Below are positions 1-9,397 of a stretch of DNA of 64,000 nt, piece by piece. Below the pieces are notes generated by a model that saw only the letters and a list, made by a program, of their open reading frames with translations, was not told the DNA's origin and searched no databases. The DNA lies in assembly GCA_017634065.1 (NCBI GenBank), contig JAGBOC010000010.1, forward strand, positions 1 to 64,000, written 5' to 3'. The DNA comes from Lachnospiraceae bacterium. Lineage in GTDB: Bacteria; Bacillota; Clostridia; Lachnospirales; Lachnospiraceae. The stretch's first letter is position 1. Each line of letters begins with the position of its first letter. The position numbers and the translations under genes are program-made.

Positions 1-114
1 AACGAAAGACCTGCCTCTGCTCTTAACTACTTAACACCTATGCAATACAAAAAACAATTCTATGAAAATACTAAACTTTTACCAGCAAAAATCACTGATT
101 TTTGCACCCCTTAA
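1..114 (+). CDS. IS3-family transposase, C-terminal tail only (partial)
   Basis: The window opens inside a reading frame with 37 codons before a TAA at 112-114. Its first residues read NERPASALNYLTP, which matches the conserved end of the integrase core of IS3-family OrfB transposases (usual pattern: NxxRPHSALxxxTP). That part of the protein lies just after the last catalytic Glu of the DDE domain. The rest of the gene is outside the window, so I cannot tell whether the element is intact. The family assignment is from a short motif and is fairly but not fully secure. Confidence 0.7.
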   Translation, partial: NERPASALNYLTPMQYKKQFYENTKLLPAKITDFCTP

Positions 115-194
115 GTGTATACTTTTTCTTTACTTTTTCAGATTCTGAAAGGGATGTTACAATTCATATAACCTTTCTCCAAAACTTGACACAC
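1..194 (+). mobile_element. Right end of an IS3-family insertion sequence
   Basis: The transposase tail is followed by about 80 bases of non-coding sequence. It ends in a segment (about 173-194) whose complement starts TGTGTCAAGTTTTGGAG, a plausible terminal inverted repeat of the TG...CA type used by IS3 elements. The partner repeat and the target duplication lie outside the window, so the right boundary is a guess. Confidence 0.4.
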
Positions 195-211
195 TAAACC
201 ATTTCACAAAA

Positions 212-242
212 AAACACCGCATATATGGGATTTGCGGTGTTT
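212..242. terminator. Bidirectional Rho-independent terminator
   Basis: A 9-bp stem AAACACCGC / GCGGTGTTT encloses a 13-base loop. It is flanked by an A-run on the left and a T-run on the right, so it can stop transcription in both directions. It separates the IS remnant from the minus-strand gene cluster. Confidence 0.8.
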
Positions 243-275
243 TTTGCAATTTTCTTGCATATATATAATTAAAGG

Positions 276-402
276 AGGCCTAATTTATAAAATCATAGGG
301 AGACCAGGTTTAATCATTTTAGATTATTTCTAGATTACCATTATGTCTTCCCTATGACTTATGTGTAGATATTAACATATAAACTTTTTATAAAATAGGC
401 CT
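276..402. repeat. Long imperfect palindrome (MITE-like or structured 3' UTR)
   Basis: The outer arms are 276-292 and the complement of 386-402. Both begin AGGCCTA and end TTTATAAAA, with 16 of 17 positions matching. The inner arms are 293-304 (TCATAGGGAGAC) and the complement of 345-357 (TCATAGGGAAGAC). The right side carries about 28 extra unpaired bases (358-385). The centre can pair further (GGTxxAATC against GATTACC). It lies between the IS end and the stop codon of the 5'-nucleotidase gene. No ORF is seen in it. It could be a miniature transposable element or a folded 3' end of the minus-strand transcript. Confidence 0.6.
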
Positions 403-441
403 AAAAATTGGTACAATTGTGGCAACTTACTGGTATAAGCC

Positions 442-2154
442 TTATGAGATTTTTATTCTTTCTTCCCCGTACACATCAGAATATTTTTCTGGAATAACAC
501 CATTAAGGTTTTCTTTGATATAGTCAGATACTAACAAATAATAATCTTCAGAAATCGCTATTTCCAATACATTGCAATCATCAAAAGCAGTATATCCATC
601 ACCATGGTCCAAATATAAATATGGAAGTGTTGCAAGTTTATATTTTTTATCTAAAACAACTGGATCACCATTTATCTTAAGATTCTTTACTCTTCTTTCA
701 CCATTTATTCCTATACAAATGCCATTTGCATCTTTTTGGCATGGGTCTTTAATAGATGTGTCTAATTCAAATGTGATTCCAGAAACTTGTGGGAAACCTC
801 CACTTTCAGCTGGTGTTACATGACATCCCCATTCCATTGCATCAAGTATTTGCTGTCCTGTTACTTCAAGCAAACACACTGTATTATCAAAAGGTAAAAC
901 ACTTTTTACATCTTTAGCTGTTATTTCACCGCTTTCAATATTCTCTCTTACTCCTCCACCATTCATTAATCCAATATCAGCTCCTGCTTTCTCTTTAAAT
1001 GCATCTGCAATTAAAACTCCCAGATTTGTTTCCATTCTTCTTACTATCCTAATAGGCTTACCAGCACTATCCTTTGCATTTGGATCATTGATTACTAAAT
1101 CAAAATCAGTTTTACCGATTACAGTGTTCATCTTATCGCCGATTTTAGCGTTTTTTTCATCAATTAATTTACTAACTACATTATCAATTTTAGCAATTTC
1201 AGTATCATATGTTTCTTTTTCATATGTCAATAATTCATGTTTTATTTCCCCTTTTGTAGTAAATGTTACTACACCAATGCTTGATAGTTTAGTACCAACT
1301 CCCATCCTAAATACATCTTCATCAGCCTTATCTTTCATAGTAACTTGATCATGGTCATGACTATGGCCGTCTAAAAATACATCTATGCCAGAAACATTTG
1401 ATATTATGTCGTTATATCTATATGGAACTGATGTTTCTTTTGCCCCAACATGTGCAACTGCTATAACATAATCAGCACCTTTCTCCTTCACGTCATCCAC
1501 TGTCTCTTGTATTTTAGAATATAATTTATTCCCATCATTCCCTTGATAAAAATCATAAATTATATCACCTTTATCATCTTGAAAAAATATAGGGTGTGAT
1601 GTAGTGAAAGTTTCTGGAGTTGTAATTCCAATAAATGCAAATTTTACACCATCATATTCTTTGAAAATATATGGTTCAAAAACAAGTTCCCCCTGTTTAT
1701 TGAAATTACATGAAATATATGGATTTTTTAATTTTGATGCATTCTTTAGGAATTGTTCCATTCCATAATCAAAATCATGATTTCCCATAGTCATAATGTC
1801 ATATCCCGCAGTATTCATTATATCTATAAGATCTTCACCTTTTGATTCACTTGATAAAAGTCCACCTTGCAACAAATCACCATTATCAATAAGCAAAGTA
1901 TAATTACCTTCATCATCATACTTCTTTCTTAATTCATAGACATAAGGTAAAGTAAAATTATCTTCAACTCCAGCATGTATATCACTTGTAACAATAAGTT
2001 TCAAATCATGCTTAAGTGCAGAGCCATTCTCTATCATACTACTACTTTCATTTGAAACTGTTTCATTATCTGATTTCACTCCACTTACGCATCCACACAG
2101 CACAGTGATTATAGTAATCAAAGAAATAAAAACTACAGAAATTCTTTTTTTCAT
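442..2154 (-). CDS. 5'-nucleotidase / 2',3'-cyclic phosphodiesterase family lipoprotein
   Basis: This is an exported metallophosphoesterase of the UshA/YfkN type, expected to hydrolyse nucleotides or related phosphoesters outside the membrane. The N-terminus is a lipoprotein signal peptide with lipobox L-C-G-C (Cys 22). The calcineurin-like domain follows at about 50-320 and shows the metal motifs SDIHAG, DNGDLLQGG, GNHDFDYG and GHSHDHD. The C-terminal 5'-nucleotidase domain (about 370-550) has LMNGGGVRENI. At 570 residues it has the usual length for the family. The ATG at 2154 follows a GAGGTG ribosome site. It is the last gene of the minus-strand cluster, 12 bases after the methyltransferase gene. 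The substrate cannot be told from sequence. Confidence 0.85.
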   Translation of the reverse strand: MKKRISVVFISLITIITVLCGCVSGVKSDNETVSNESSSMIENGSALKHDLKLIVTSDIHAGVEDNFTLPYVYELRKKYDDEGNYTLLIDNGDLLQGGLLSSESKGEDLIDIMNTAGYDIMTMGNHDFDYGMEQFLKNASKLKNPYISCNFNKQGELVFEPYIFKEYDGVKFAFIGITTPETFTTSHPIFFQDDKGDIIYDFYQGNDGNKLYSKIQETVDDVKEKGADYVIAVAHVGAKETSVPYRYNDIISNVSGIDVFLDGHSHDHDQVTMKDKADEDVFRMGVGTKLSSIGVVTFTTKGEIKHELLTYEKETYDTEIAKIDNVVSKLIDEKNAKIGDKMNTVIGKTDFDLVINDPNAKDSAGKPIRIVRRMETNLGVLIADAFKEKAGADIGLMNGGGVRENIESGEITAKDVKSVLPFDNTVCLLEVTGQQILDAMEWGCHVTPAESGGFPQVSGITFELDTSIKDPCQKDANGICIGINGERRVKNLKINGDPVVLDKKYKLATLPYLYLDHGDGYTAFDDCNVLEIAISEDYYLLVSDYIKENLNGVIPEKYSDVYGEERIKIS

Positions 2155-2166
2155 CTTAACACCTCA

Positions 2167-3330
2167 CTATATATTTAAATAACTATAAAGATATGTCTTT
2201 ATCATCCCGTTATATATTTTACGATTTTTACTTTCTTTACCAAATATTTTAGCCATATTATCATATGATGTAATCACATGCATATTAAAACTTTGTTTAT
2301 TCTCTTTTAAATAATCATATGATTTCTTTAAGTCTTTATAAATAGGTATTATTTTCTCTTTATCTTCAAGTCTTTCACCATATGGTGGATTAGTTAGTAT
2401 AATGCCACTATCAATCTCTTTTATACAAGGTAGATTCCAAAAATCTTTCACAGAACATTTTTCAAAATGTATCAATTGTTCAACATCTGCTCTTTTTGCA
2501 TTTTCTCTTGCTATCCTTATCATATTTTCATCTATGTCAAAGCCAAAGATTTTTATATTTTTCATAGAAAGTCTATCTTGTCTAATATTTTCTAGTGCCT
2601 CATTTCGTGCTTTCTTCCAAGCATCTTTTGGTATTACATCCCAAGTCTCACTTATGAAGGCTCTATCAAGCGATGGTGGGATATTACTTGCTATCATCGC
2701 TGTCTCAATAGGTATCGTTCCCGAACCACAAAAAGGGTCAATTAAAACTGTATCAGAATTAAAATCCGTAAGTTTGATAAGTGCTGAAGCAAGTGTCTCC
2801 TCAATAGGTGCTAGTCCAGATTTTATTCGATATCCTCTTTTATGAAGTGAATCACCTGTAGTGTCAAGTCTTATACTCCATATAGTTTTATTGTATTTAA
2901 TTCTAAATGGATATTTACCTTTTTCTTCTGGCAAAAAATCAGTTTTATAAACTTTTTTTAGCCTTTCAGAAAATGCTTTTTTAACTGTTTTTTGATTTAT
3001 CATTGACGATTTAAACTTAGAGTTTCTATCCTGACTTGCTTTAGCAATTATAAACATTCCATCTGCAGGTACAAATCTTTCTATCTCACAAAGTTTAGCA
3101 TTTTCAAATAATTCATTAGGCTCAACTGCCTTAAAAGCAGATAGCTCAATAAGCACACGCTCACATGTTCGCAAATTAAAATTAAGTCTTGGTATATCAT
3201 AAAGATTTCCCGATGCTTTTATCTCACCATCAGTTACCTCTACAATCTCAAGACCTAATTTTCTCACTTCACTTTTTAAAACTTTCTCAAGTCCAAAGTG
3301 ACACACTAAAACAAATGTTAGTTTATCCAT
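2167..3330 (-). CDS. THUMP-domain class I SAM-dependent rRNA methyltransferase (RlmL/YpsC-like)
   Basis: This predicted 23S rRNA guanine-N2 methyltransferase belongs to the RlmL/YpsC group. A THUMP RNA-binding domain occupies about residues 50-155. A UPF0020-type methyltransferase domain follows, with the SAM loop DPFCGSGTIPIE near residue 200 and the target-amine motif NPPYGERL near 307. The 387 residues match the single-domain Gram-positive form rather than the long fused enterobacterial RlmL. No clear ribosome site precedes the ATG. The gene begins 19 bases after the stop of the HAAS protein, so translational coupling is likely. Confidence 0.88.
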   Translation of the reverse strand: MDKLTFVLVCHFGLEKVLKSEVRKLGLEIVEVTDGEIKASGNLYDIPRLNFNLRTCERVLIELSAFKAVEPNELFENAKLCEIERFVPADGMFIIAKASQDRNSKFKSSMINQKTVKKAFSERLKKVYKTDFLPEEKGKYPFRIKYNKTIWSIRLDTTGDSLHKRGYRIKSGLAPIEETLASALIKLTDFNSDTVLIDPFCGSGTIPIETAMIASNIPPSLDRAFISETWDVIPKDAWKKARNEALENIRQDRLSMKNIKIFGFDIDENMIRIARENAKRADVEQLIHFEKCSVKDFWNLPCIKEIDSGIILTNPPYGERLEDKEKIIPIYKDLKKSYDYLKENKQSFNMHVITSYDNMAKIFGKESKNRKIYNGMIKTYLYSYLNI

Positions 3331-3349
3331 ACTTTTATAAAACTATCAG

Positions 3350-3838
3350 TTATCTTCTTTTCCCACCAAAGAATAAGTAAAATAGCGCAACCACTATTAT
3401 AAACCCAAGTGGTCCACTAAATGCAAGACTTCCAAGACCATAAGCCATATATCCAAACATTCTCATCACAAGCATAAATACAATAAAAACTATAATCCCT
3501 ACAAGTGCACATCCTACACCAGTTGTATCGACATATCTTTTATAAGTTTTATTATTACTATTTGAATCTCTATTAACTCTTGAGCCATCAGTACTATATG
3601 ACTTACTATGCGATTCTGTTTGGTCAACTGTGCCACTAGCATTATTTACAGTTTTTATTGTCTTGGCAATTAACCTTGGATCTCCAAGTTCATCAAGAAC
3701 TTCTTTTTCACTTCTACCTTTATCAATCTCATCACTAATATATTTATCATAGTAATCAAGTTGTTCAGTTATAGCATCGTTTTCTAGTGAAGCTGATAAA
3801 GATTCTTTTAAAACTCTTAAAAATTCATCTCTACTCAT
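3350..3838 (-). CDS. HAAS-domain (DUF1700-like) membrane protein
   Basis: The N-terminal 60 residues resemble the HAAS/DUF1700 domain: a helical segment ending in EKEVLDELGDPRLIAKTI. A Ser/Asn-rich linker follows, then two closely spaced hydrophobic segments (about 105-160). Members are usually partners of PadR-type regulators in envelope-stress modules, but no PadR gene is visible here. The gene sits 4 bases after aspS and ahead of the rRNA methyltransferase, so it is co-transcribed with housekeeping genes. The domain call is confident; the function is unknown. Confidence 0.7.
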   Translation of the reverse strand: MSRDEFLRVLKESLSASLENDAITEQLDYYDKYISDEIDKGRSEKEVLDELGDPRLIAKTIKTVNNASGTVDQTESHSKSYSTDGSRVNRDSNSNNKTYKRYVDTTGVGCALVGIIVFIVFMLVMRMFGYMAYGLGSLAFSGPLGFIIVVALFYLFFGGKRR

Positions 3839-3842
3839 ATTT

Positions 3843-5624
3843 TTAATTTAAATCAAGTTTTATTGATAATTCCTTTAATTGTTTTTCATCTACTGGGCTT
3901 GGTGTTTTAACCATAAGGCAACTTGCATCTTTTGTTTTAGGGAAAGCTATAACTTCTCTTATAGATTTTGCTTTAGCCATAAGCATTACAACTCTATCAA
4001 GTCCATATGCTAGTCCCCCATGTGGTGGCACACCATATTTAAATGCATTAAGTAAGAATCCAAATTGTTCATGTGCTTTTTCTTTTGTGAATCCCAAAAT
4101 CTCAAACATTCTCTCTTGAATCTCTGGTTGGTGTATTCTTATAGAACCTCCACCTATCTCATTGCCATTTAATACTATATCATATGCTTTCGCACGGCAA
4201 TTTTCAGGATTTTTAAAGAAGGAATCTACGTCTTCATCCATAACCATAGTAAATGGGTGATGCATGGCGACAAGTCGATTTTCTTCTTCGCTATATTCAA
4301 AAAGTGGGAACTCTGTAACCCATAAAAAGTTAAACTTTTTTTCATCTATAAGTCCAAGTTCTTCACCAAGTTTAAGTCTTATAGCACCAAGAACTGCCCA
4401 CACAACTTTCTTCTTGTCAGAAGCAAATAGAAGCAAATCTCCCTTTTCACCACCCATAGTATTTACAAGATTATTAAGTTCATCTTCCGTCATAAACTTA
4501 CTAAATGATGATTTATAAGTTCCATCTTCTTCTATAGACAAGTATGCAAGACCTTTTGCTCCATAGTCTTTAGCATAGTCAACTAAAGCATCTATTTTCT
4601 TTCTTGGCATTGAAGCCTGTTTCTTTACACAAAGACCTTTTACAACACCACCATCTTTTACATTATTTGAAAATACTCCAAAACCACAATTCTTAACAAC
4701 ATCTGTTACATCAATAAGCTTCATATCAAATCTTGTGTCAGGTTTGTCAGAACCATAGTCATTCATTGCATCTATCCATTTCATTCTTTGAATTGGAAGT
4801 TGCAAATCATAATTTAAAACTTCTTTAAATAAATATTTTAAAAATCTTGAATTAACATCTATTACATCTTCTATGTCTACAAATGATAATTCCATATCTA
4901 TCTGAGTAAACTCTGGTTGTCTGTCAGCTCTTAAATCTTCATCACGATAACATCTAGCAAGTTGAAAATATCTATCCATTCCAGCAACCATAAGAAGTTG
5001 CTTATAAAGTTGAGGACTTTGTGGAAGAGCATAAAAGCATCCTGGGTTTACACGAGATGGAACAAGATAATCTCTCGCGCCTTCTGGTGTAGACTTACAA
5101 AAAGTTGGAGTTTCTATTTCTAAAAAGCCCTCATCAGACAAAAACTTTCTTGCAAGCACTGTGACTTTTGATCGAAGCATAAGATTCTTTTGAAGCGGTG
5201 CTCTTCTTAAATCAAGATATCTATATTCAAGTCGCAATTCTTCACGAGTAGGAATCTCATCTTCTATTGGGAATGGCAAAACATCAGAAGTTGATAGTAT
5301 ACGAAGTTCATTTGGTATAACTTCTATAGTTCCAGTTAATAGTTTTTCATTTATATCAGACCTTTTTTGCACAACTCCCTTTACAGCTACAACATATTCA
5401 AACTTTAATTCTTTTGCTTTTTCAAATACTGGCTTATCAGTAGTTGCTTCATCAAATACAACTTGTATAAGACCTGATCTATCCCGCACATCAGTAAACA
5501 CAAGAGAGCCTTTATTTCTTGACCTCTCAACCCATCCCATTACTACAACTTCTTTTCCGATATCACTCTCATTAAACTCCGCGCATCTTTTTGTTCTTTT
5601 TAAACCTTTAATACTCTCTGCCAT
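3843..5624 (-). CDS. aspS: Aspartyl-tRNA synthetase
   Basis: A class II aminoacyl-tRNA synthetase that charges tRNA-Asp. The N-terminal OB-fold anticodon domain (about 1-110) is followed by motif 1 (GFLEIETPTF), motif 2 (CYRDEDLRADRQPEFTQ), the bacterial GAD insertion (about 300-420) and motif 3 (GLAYGLDRVVM). The 593 residues are the normal bacterial size. The ATG is preceded by AGGAGA. No T-box leader is seen in the 70 bases upstream. It follows hisS on the same strand, the common hisS-aspS arrangement of Firmicutes. Confidence 0.97.
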   Translation of the reverse strand: MAESIKGLKRTKRCAEFNESDIGKEVVVMGWVERSRNKGSLVFTDVRDRSGLIQVVFDEATTDKPVFEKAKELKFEYVVAVKGVVQKRSDINEKLLTGTIEVIPNELRILSTSDVLPFPIEDEIPTREELRLEYRYLDLRRAPLQKNLMLRSKVTVLARKFLSDEGFLEIETPTFCKSTPEGARDYLVPSRVNPGCFYALPQSPQLYKQLLMVAGMDRYFQLARCYRDEDLRADRQPEFTQIDMELSFVDIEDVIDVNSRFLKYLFKEVLNYDLQLPIQRMKWIDAMNDYGSDKPDTRFDMKLIDVTDVVKNCGFGVFSNNVKDGGVVKGLCVKKQASMPRKKIDALVDYAKDYGAKGLAYLSIEEDGTYKSSFSKFMTEDELNNLVNTMGGEKGDLLLFASDKKKVVWAVLGAIRLKLGEELGLIDEKKFNFLWVTEFPLFEYSEEENRLVAMHHPFTMVMDEDVDSFFKNPENCRAKAYDIVLNGNEIGGGSIRIHQPEIQERMFEILGFTKEKAHEQFGFLLNAFKYGVPPHGGLAYGLDRVVMLMAKAKSIREVIAFPKTKDASCLMVKTPSPVDEKQLKELSIKLDLN

Positions 5625-5694
5625 TTTTATATCTCCTAATAATTTAATTCATATAATGTAGATAGTTAAAATATAATAATAAACTAACACTTAT

Positions 5695-7032
5695 TTACAC
5701 ATTGAATGTCTTAAACTCCGTATACCCAATAGCTTCTAACTTCTCACACTGAAACTTTTTATTTTTTGCAAGTTCTGCTATATACACTATGTTGCCTTTA
5801 TTTCTTTCTTCAAGTGCAGTCTTAATTATATCACTCTTTTTATCACTATTCATTCCTTTTTCTATAAGATATGCTATTTTTTTAATATTTCCTGGTATCT
5901 TATAATCATCATCTATGTATATTCCTATAATTCTTTCAAAACCGATAGATATGCCAAGTGCTGGAGTGTCAGTTCCTATAAACTTACCAATCATTTTATC
6001 ATATCTTCCACCACCACCTACTGAACCAGAAAACTTTTCAGACTTTATTTCAAATATAGGTCCTGTATAGTAACCCATACCTCGAACAAGAGTTGGGTTA
6101 AAATTAATTTTGACATCTATGTTTTTTGTAACTGTGTCTATAATATCAATTAAGTTATTACAAATATCAATTAATTCTTTATCTAAATCATTAAAGTTTT
6201 CTTCTTTACCAATAATTTTATTTTGTAAATCCCTAATCGCATCAATAGGACTCGCAATGCTCGTCCCTACATTTGCCCCTACATTATTGTTTGGCACTAT
6301 ACTATTATTTTTCAAAATATCCTTAAATAGCAAATTAAGCTTATCAATTTTATCTTCAGCATAACCTTTTTCAAGAAGTTCTTTTTTTACTCCATCATAA
6401 CCAACTTTATCAAGTTTATCAAGAGTTATGCAGACATCTTCAAAATCTTCATCATTAAACCCAGCATAATTATTCATAGCTCTTAATATTCTTCTATCAT
6501 TTATATCAAAAGAAAAATTGTATTTATCAAAGCCAATTTCTTTAAGAAGTGTCGATGTAGCAAGAAGTGTCTCTATCTCACCAAGATTAGTTGCTTCTCC
6601 TAAAATATCTATATCACATTGACAAAATTGTCTAAATCTTCCTTTTTGCGGTCTATCTGCTCTATAGACATTTCCAATTTGCATTGCCTTAAATGGCATA
6701 GTTAATTTATCTTTATTATTACTGTAAAATCTACAAAGTGGCACAGTCAAATCATAGCGAAGCCCTGAATCTACTATTTCATTCATATCACCTAACTCAA
6801 AAGCTTTCTCAAGTTTATCACCTCTTTTTAAGATTTTAAATATTAACTTTTCATTATCCCAGCCTTGGTCAGATAAAAGATTTTCTATATGCTCTATATT
6901 TGGCGTCTCTATTTCAGTAAAGCCAAATCGTGAGTACACTTCTCTTATCTTTGAAAGAATGAATTGGCGAATCTCCATTTCGCGAGGTTCTATATCTTTC
7001 ATACCATTTACTGGTGTCTTTATCATTTGCAT
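5695..7032 (-). CDS. hisS: Histidyl-tRNA synthetase
   Basis: A class II synthetase that charges tRNA-His. Motif 2 appears around GNVYRADRPQKGRFRQFCQCD. The histidine-specific motifs LVRGMGYYTGPIFEI (HisA) and GSVGGGGRYDKM identify it over the HisZ regulatory paralogue, which lacks a functional HisA loop. The C-terminal anticodon-binding part (last 85 residues) is recognisable but divergent. The first ATG is preceded by AGGAGA at about 11 bases; a second ATG two codons later is possible. It is 70 bases upstream of aspS. Confidence 0.93.
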   Translation of the reverse strand: MQMIKTPVNGMKDIEPREMEIRQFILSKIREVYSRFGFTEIETPNIEHIENLLSDQGWDNEKLIFKILKRGDKLEKAFELGDMNEIVDSGLRYDLTVPLCRFYSNNKDKLTMPFKAMQIGNVYRADRPQKGRFRQFCQCDIDILGEATNLGEIETLLATSTLLKEIGFDKYNFSFDINDRRILRAMNNYAGFNDEDFEDVCITLDKLDKVGYDGVKKELLEKGYAEDKIDKLNLLFKDILKNNSIVPNNNVGANVGTSIASPIDAIRDLQNKIIGKEENFNDLDKELIDICNNLIDIIDTVTKNIDVKINFNPTLVRGMGYYTGPIFEIKSEKFSGSVGGGGRYDKMIGKFIGTDTPALGISIGFERIIGIYIDDDYKIPGNIKKIAYLIEKGMNSDKKSDIIKTALEERNKGNIVYIAELAKNKKFQCEKLEAIGYTEFKTFNV

Positions 7033-7101
7033 GTGTATATTTCTCCTATAACTCTAAAATATAACTTTTGATTTTTAATTTACTAATTCAAAATGCGACT
7101 A

Positions 7102-8571
7102 TTAATTATACATACTTAAAAGTTTTATTTTTGTATCATATAGTTTTTGTGACAAGTCTACATATATCTCTTTTGGATTAGTTAGTCTCTTATTGTCTTC
7201 ATACAAAGTCTCAAGTTCATCTTCAAAGTGTTTTTTTAACTCTGCTACAGTTTTTTTATTATATATAAGTTTGCCATCTTCAAAAACTGCATTTAGCATC
7301 TTTTTAACTCTATACTTACCTGGCTCCATCACTCTCTTCTTCCAAGTATTTATTGGATCAAAAAGTATAAGTTCTTTGCTCTCATCAATTTTTTCATCAC
7401 TAAATGTTATTAAATCAGCAAATAATTTTCCATTTTCATCATAAACTCTATAAACTTCTTTATTTCCAGGGTTAGTAACTTTCTCTACATTTGATGATAT
7501 TTTAATTTTCGGATTAAACTCTTTCTTCTCTTCATCATAGACACTTGACAATTTATATACTCCACCTAAAGTTGCACCATTTCCAGTTATAAGTTTTGTT
7601 CCGACACCATATAATCCTATTTTTGCTCCCTGCGCATTAAGTGACATTATCAAACTTTCATCCAAATCATTTGATGCACAAATAACTGCATCTTTGTAAC
7701 CAGCCTCATCAAGCATTTTTCTTGCTTCAATAGAAAGATAAGCGAGGTCCCCACTATCAAGCCTTATACCATACTTTTTACTACTTATACCATTTTTCTT
7801 CATATAATCAAATGTCTTAATCGCATTTGGCACACCTGATTTAAGTGTATCATAAGTGTCGACAAGTAGTATAGCCATATCTGGATATCTTGTAGCAAAT
7901 TCCTTAAATGCAGTAAACTCATCATCAAATGACATAATCCAAGAATGTGCCATAGTGCCAAGTGCAGGTAAGTCAAACATCTTTGCAGTTAATACATTGG
8001 AGGTGCCAATACATCCTGCTATACAAGCCGCCTTCGCACCATATATACCTGCATCAAATGACATAGCACGGCGAAGTCCAAACTCCATGACTCCATAAGG
8101 TCTTGCTGCTTCGCAAATTCTATATGCTTTAGTTGCTATAAGTGTTTCATGATTAAATAAGCAAAGCATAGCTGACTCTATTAATTGAGCCTGACTAATT
8201 GGCGCTACGATTTTAATTACTGGTTCTTTTTTATTTATTATACTTCCTTCTTCAAATGCATATACACTACCAGTAAACTTAAAGTTTTTCAAATAATCTA
8301 AAAAGTCACTAGCAAATACATTATACTTTTTTAAATACTCTATATCATCATCATTAAATCTTAAATTTGAAATATAATCAATTATCTCATTCAGACCACA
8401 GAAAACTGCGAAGCCATTACCAAATGGATTGTTGCGATAGAATACATCAAAAGTGACTATTGGTTCTTTCTTCATTCCTTTTTTTGCAAAATCAAAGTAT
8501 CCTTCCATCATAAGTAGTTCATAAAAATCTGTAAGAAGTGCTACATTTCTTTTTGTAATTTCACTCAACAT
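7102..8571 (-). CDS. pncB: Nicotinate phosphoribosyltransferase
   Basis: It converts nicotinate and PRPP to nicotinate mononucleotide in the Preiss-Handler NAD salvage route. The product resembles the roughly 490-residue Gram-positive form: N-terminal LTDFYELLMMEGYF, GLRRAMSFDAG near residue 170, a central region with RLDSGDLAYLS, and YGVGTKLITG. I place the start at 8571 (MLSEITKRN) because AGGAGATATATA lies just upstream. The longer frame from 8589 would begin inside that ribosome site. The upstream gene stops 10 bases before this start. Confidence 0.93.
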   Translation of the reverse strand: MLSEITKRNVALLTDFYELLMMEGYFDFAKKGMKKEPIVTFDVFYRNNPFGNGFAVFCGLNEIIDYISNLRFNDDDIEYLKKYNVFASDFLDYLKNFKFTGSVYAFEEGSIINKKEPVIKIVAPISQAQLIESAMLCLFNHETLIATKAYRICEAARPYGVMEFGLRRAMSFDAGIYGAKAACIAGCIGTSNVLTAKMFDLPALGTMAHSWIMSFDDEFTAFKEFATRYPDMAILLVDTYDTLKSGVPNAIKTFDYMKKNGISSKKYGIRLDSGDLAYLSIEARKMLDEAGYKDAVICASNDLDESLIMSLNAQGAKIGLYGVGTKLITGNGATLGGVYKLSSVYDEEKKEFNPKIKISSNVEKVTNPGNKEVYRVYDENGKLFADLITFSDEKIDESKELILFDPINTWKKRVMEPGKYRVKKMLNAVFEDGKLIYNKKTVAELKKHFEDELETLYEDNKRLTNPKEIYVDLSQKLYDTKIKLLSMYN

Positions 8572-8581
8572 TATATATCTC

Positions 8582-9397
8582 CTATTCATTAATTATTTCT
8601 GTAAAGTCAAGTCTTTTAGCAACTTTTATAATAGGCAAATCACTTTCACCATGGTAATTATCTGACAAATATTTCTTTACAGATTCTAAAGCATTTTCTT
8701 CTGAATTTGAATCGTCACTTATGTGTGACAAATATACTTCCTTTATACTTTTACCTGCAAGTTTCATAATTATATTTGCAGAATCTTTGTTAGATAGATG
8801 TCCACCTTCTCCCATTATTCTCGACTTAAGCCAAGAAGGATATTGATTTTCTAATATTAAAGTTTCATCATAATTACTCTCAAGCATTAAATAATCTACA
8901 TCATCAAGAGTTCTTATTGTATATTCATTATATGAACCCATATCAGTGAGTATTGCAATAGTTGTATCTCCAAGTACAAACTTATAGTAAAGTGATGCAA
9001 CATCATGGTGTCCTTTAAGCGGATAAAACTCTATGTCACCAAGTTTGAATGATACATTTTCATTTAAAATATTTACCGGTGAAATAATCTTGAAATTATC
9101 AGTATTTACTTTCACATCTTTTTCTGCACAATACTTTATAATATATGAAAGTGTTTCTCTTTGTGAAATAATTTTTATATCATTATCTTTTAAAATCGCA
9201 GGAAGCCCTGATATATGATCCGAATGTTCATGCGTTATAAGTATATATTTTATATCACTTAATGTTAGATTGTAATTATCAAGTGCCTCTAATATTCTTT
9301 TTTTTGATATGCCACAATCTACAAGAATATTTGTATCCTTATAGGAAATGAGTGCCGAGTTGCCTTTACTACTACTTGCTAACGATATAAATCTCAT
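8582..9397 (-). CDS. MBL-fold metallohydrolase (WalJ/YycJ-like)
   Basis: A cytosolic metallo-beta-lactamase-fold protein with the zinc motif THEHSDHISG and the downstream His/Asp ligands (GHHD, LTDMGSY, LSHISDDSNSEE). The opening FISLASSSKGNS is typical of the YycJ/WalJ subgroup, proposed to be a double-strand DNA exonuclease linked to mismatch repair. Here it is not beside walRK but between coaE and pncB. Its start overlaps the end of coaE by 26 bases and has an AGAGGT ribosome site. Confidence 0.85.
   Translation of the reverse strand: MRFISLASSSKGNSALISYKDTNILVDCGISKKRILEALDNYNLTLSDIKYILITHEHSDHISGLPAILKDNDIKIISQRETLSYIIKYCAEKDVKVNTDNFKIISPVNILNENVSFKLGDIEFYPLKGHHDVASLYYKFVLGDTTIAILTDMGSYNEYTIRTLDDVDYLMLESNYDETLILENQYPSWLKSRIMGEGGHLSNKDSANIIMKLAGKSIKEVYLSHISDDSNSEENALESVKKYLSDNYHGESDLPIIKVAKRLDFTEIINE

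Noticed and set aside
2402-2845. A 147-codon plus-strand ORF inside the rRNA methyltransferase gene.
   Set aside because: It is antisense to clear methyltransferase motifs, with no ribosome site or family signature.
5625-7101. T-box leaders upstream of aspS and hisS (also looked for at cysS and metG).
   Set aside because: The gaps are 70 bases or less, with no T-box motif or antiterminator pairing.
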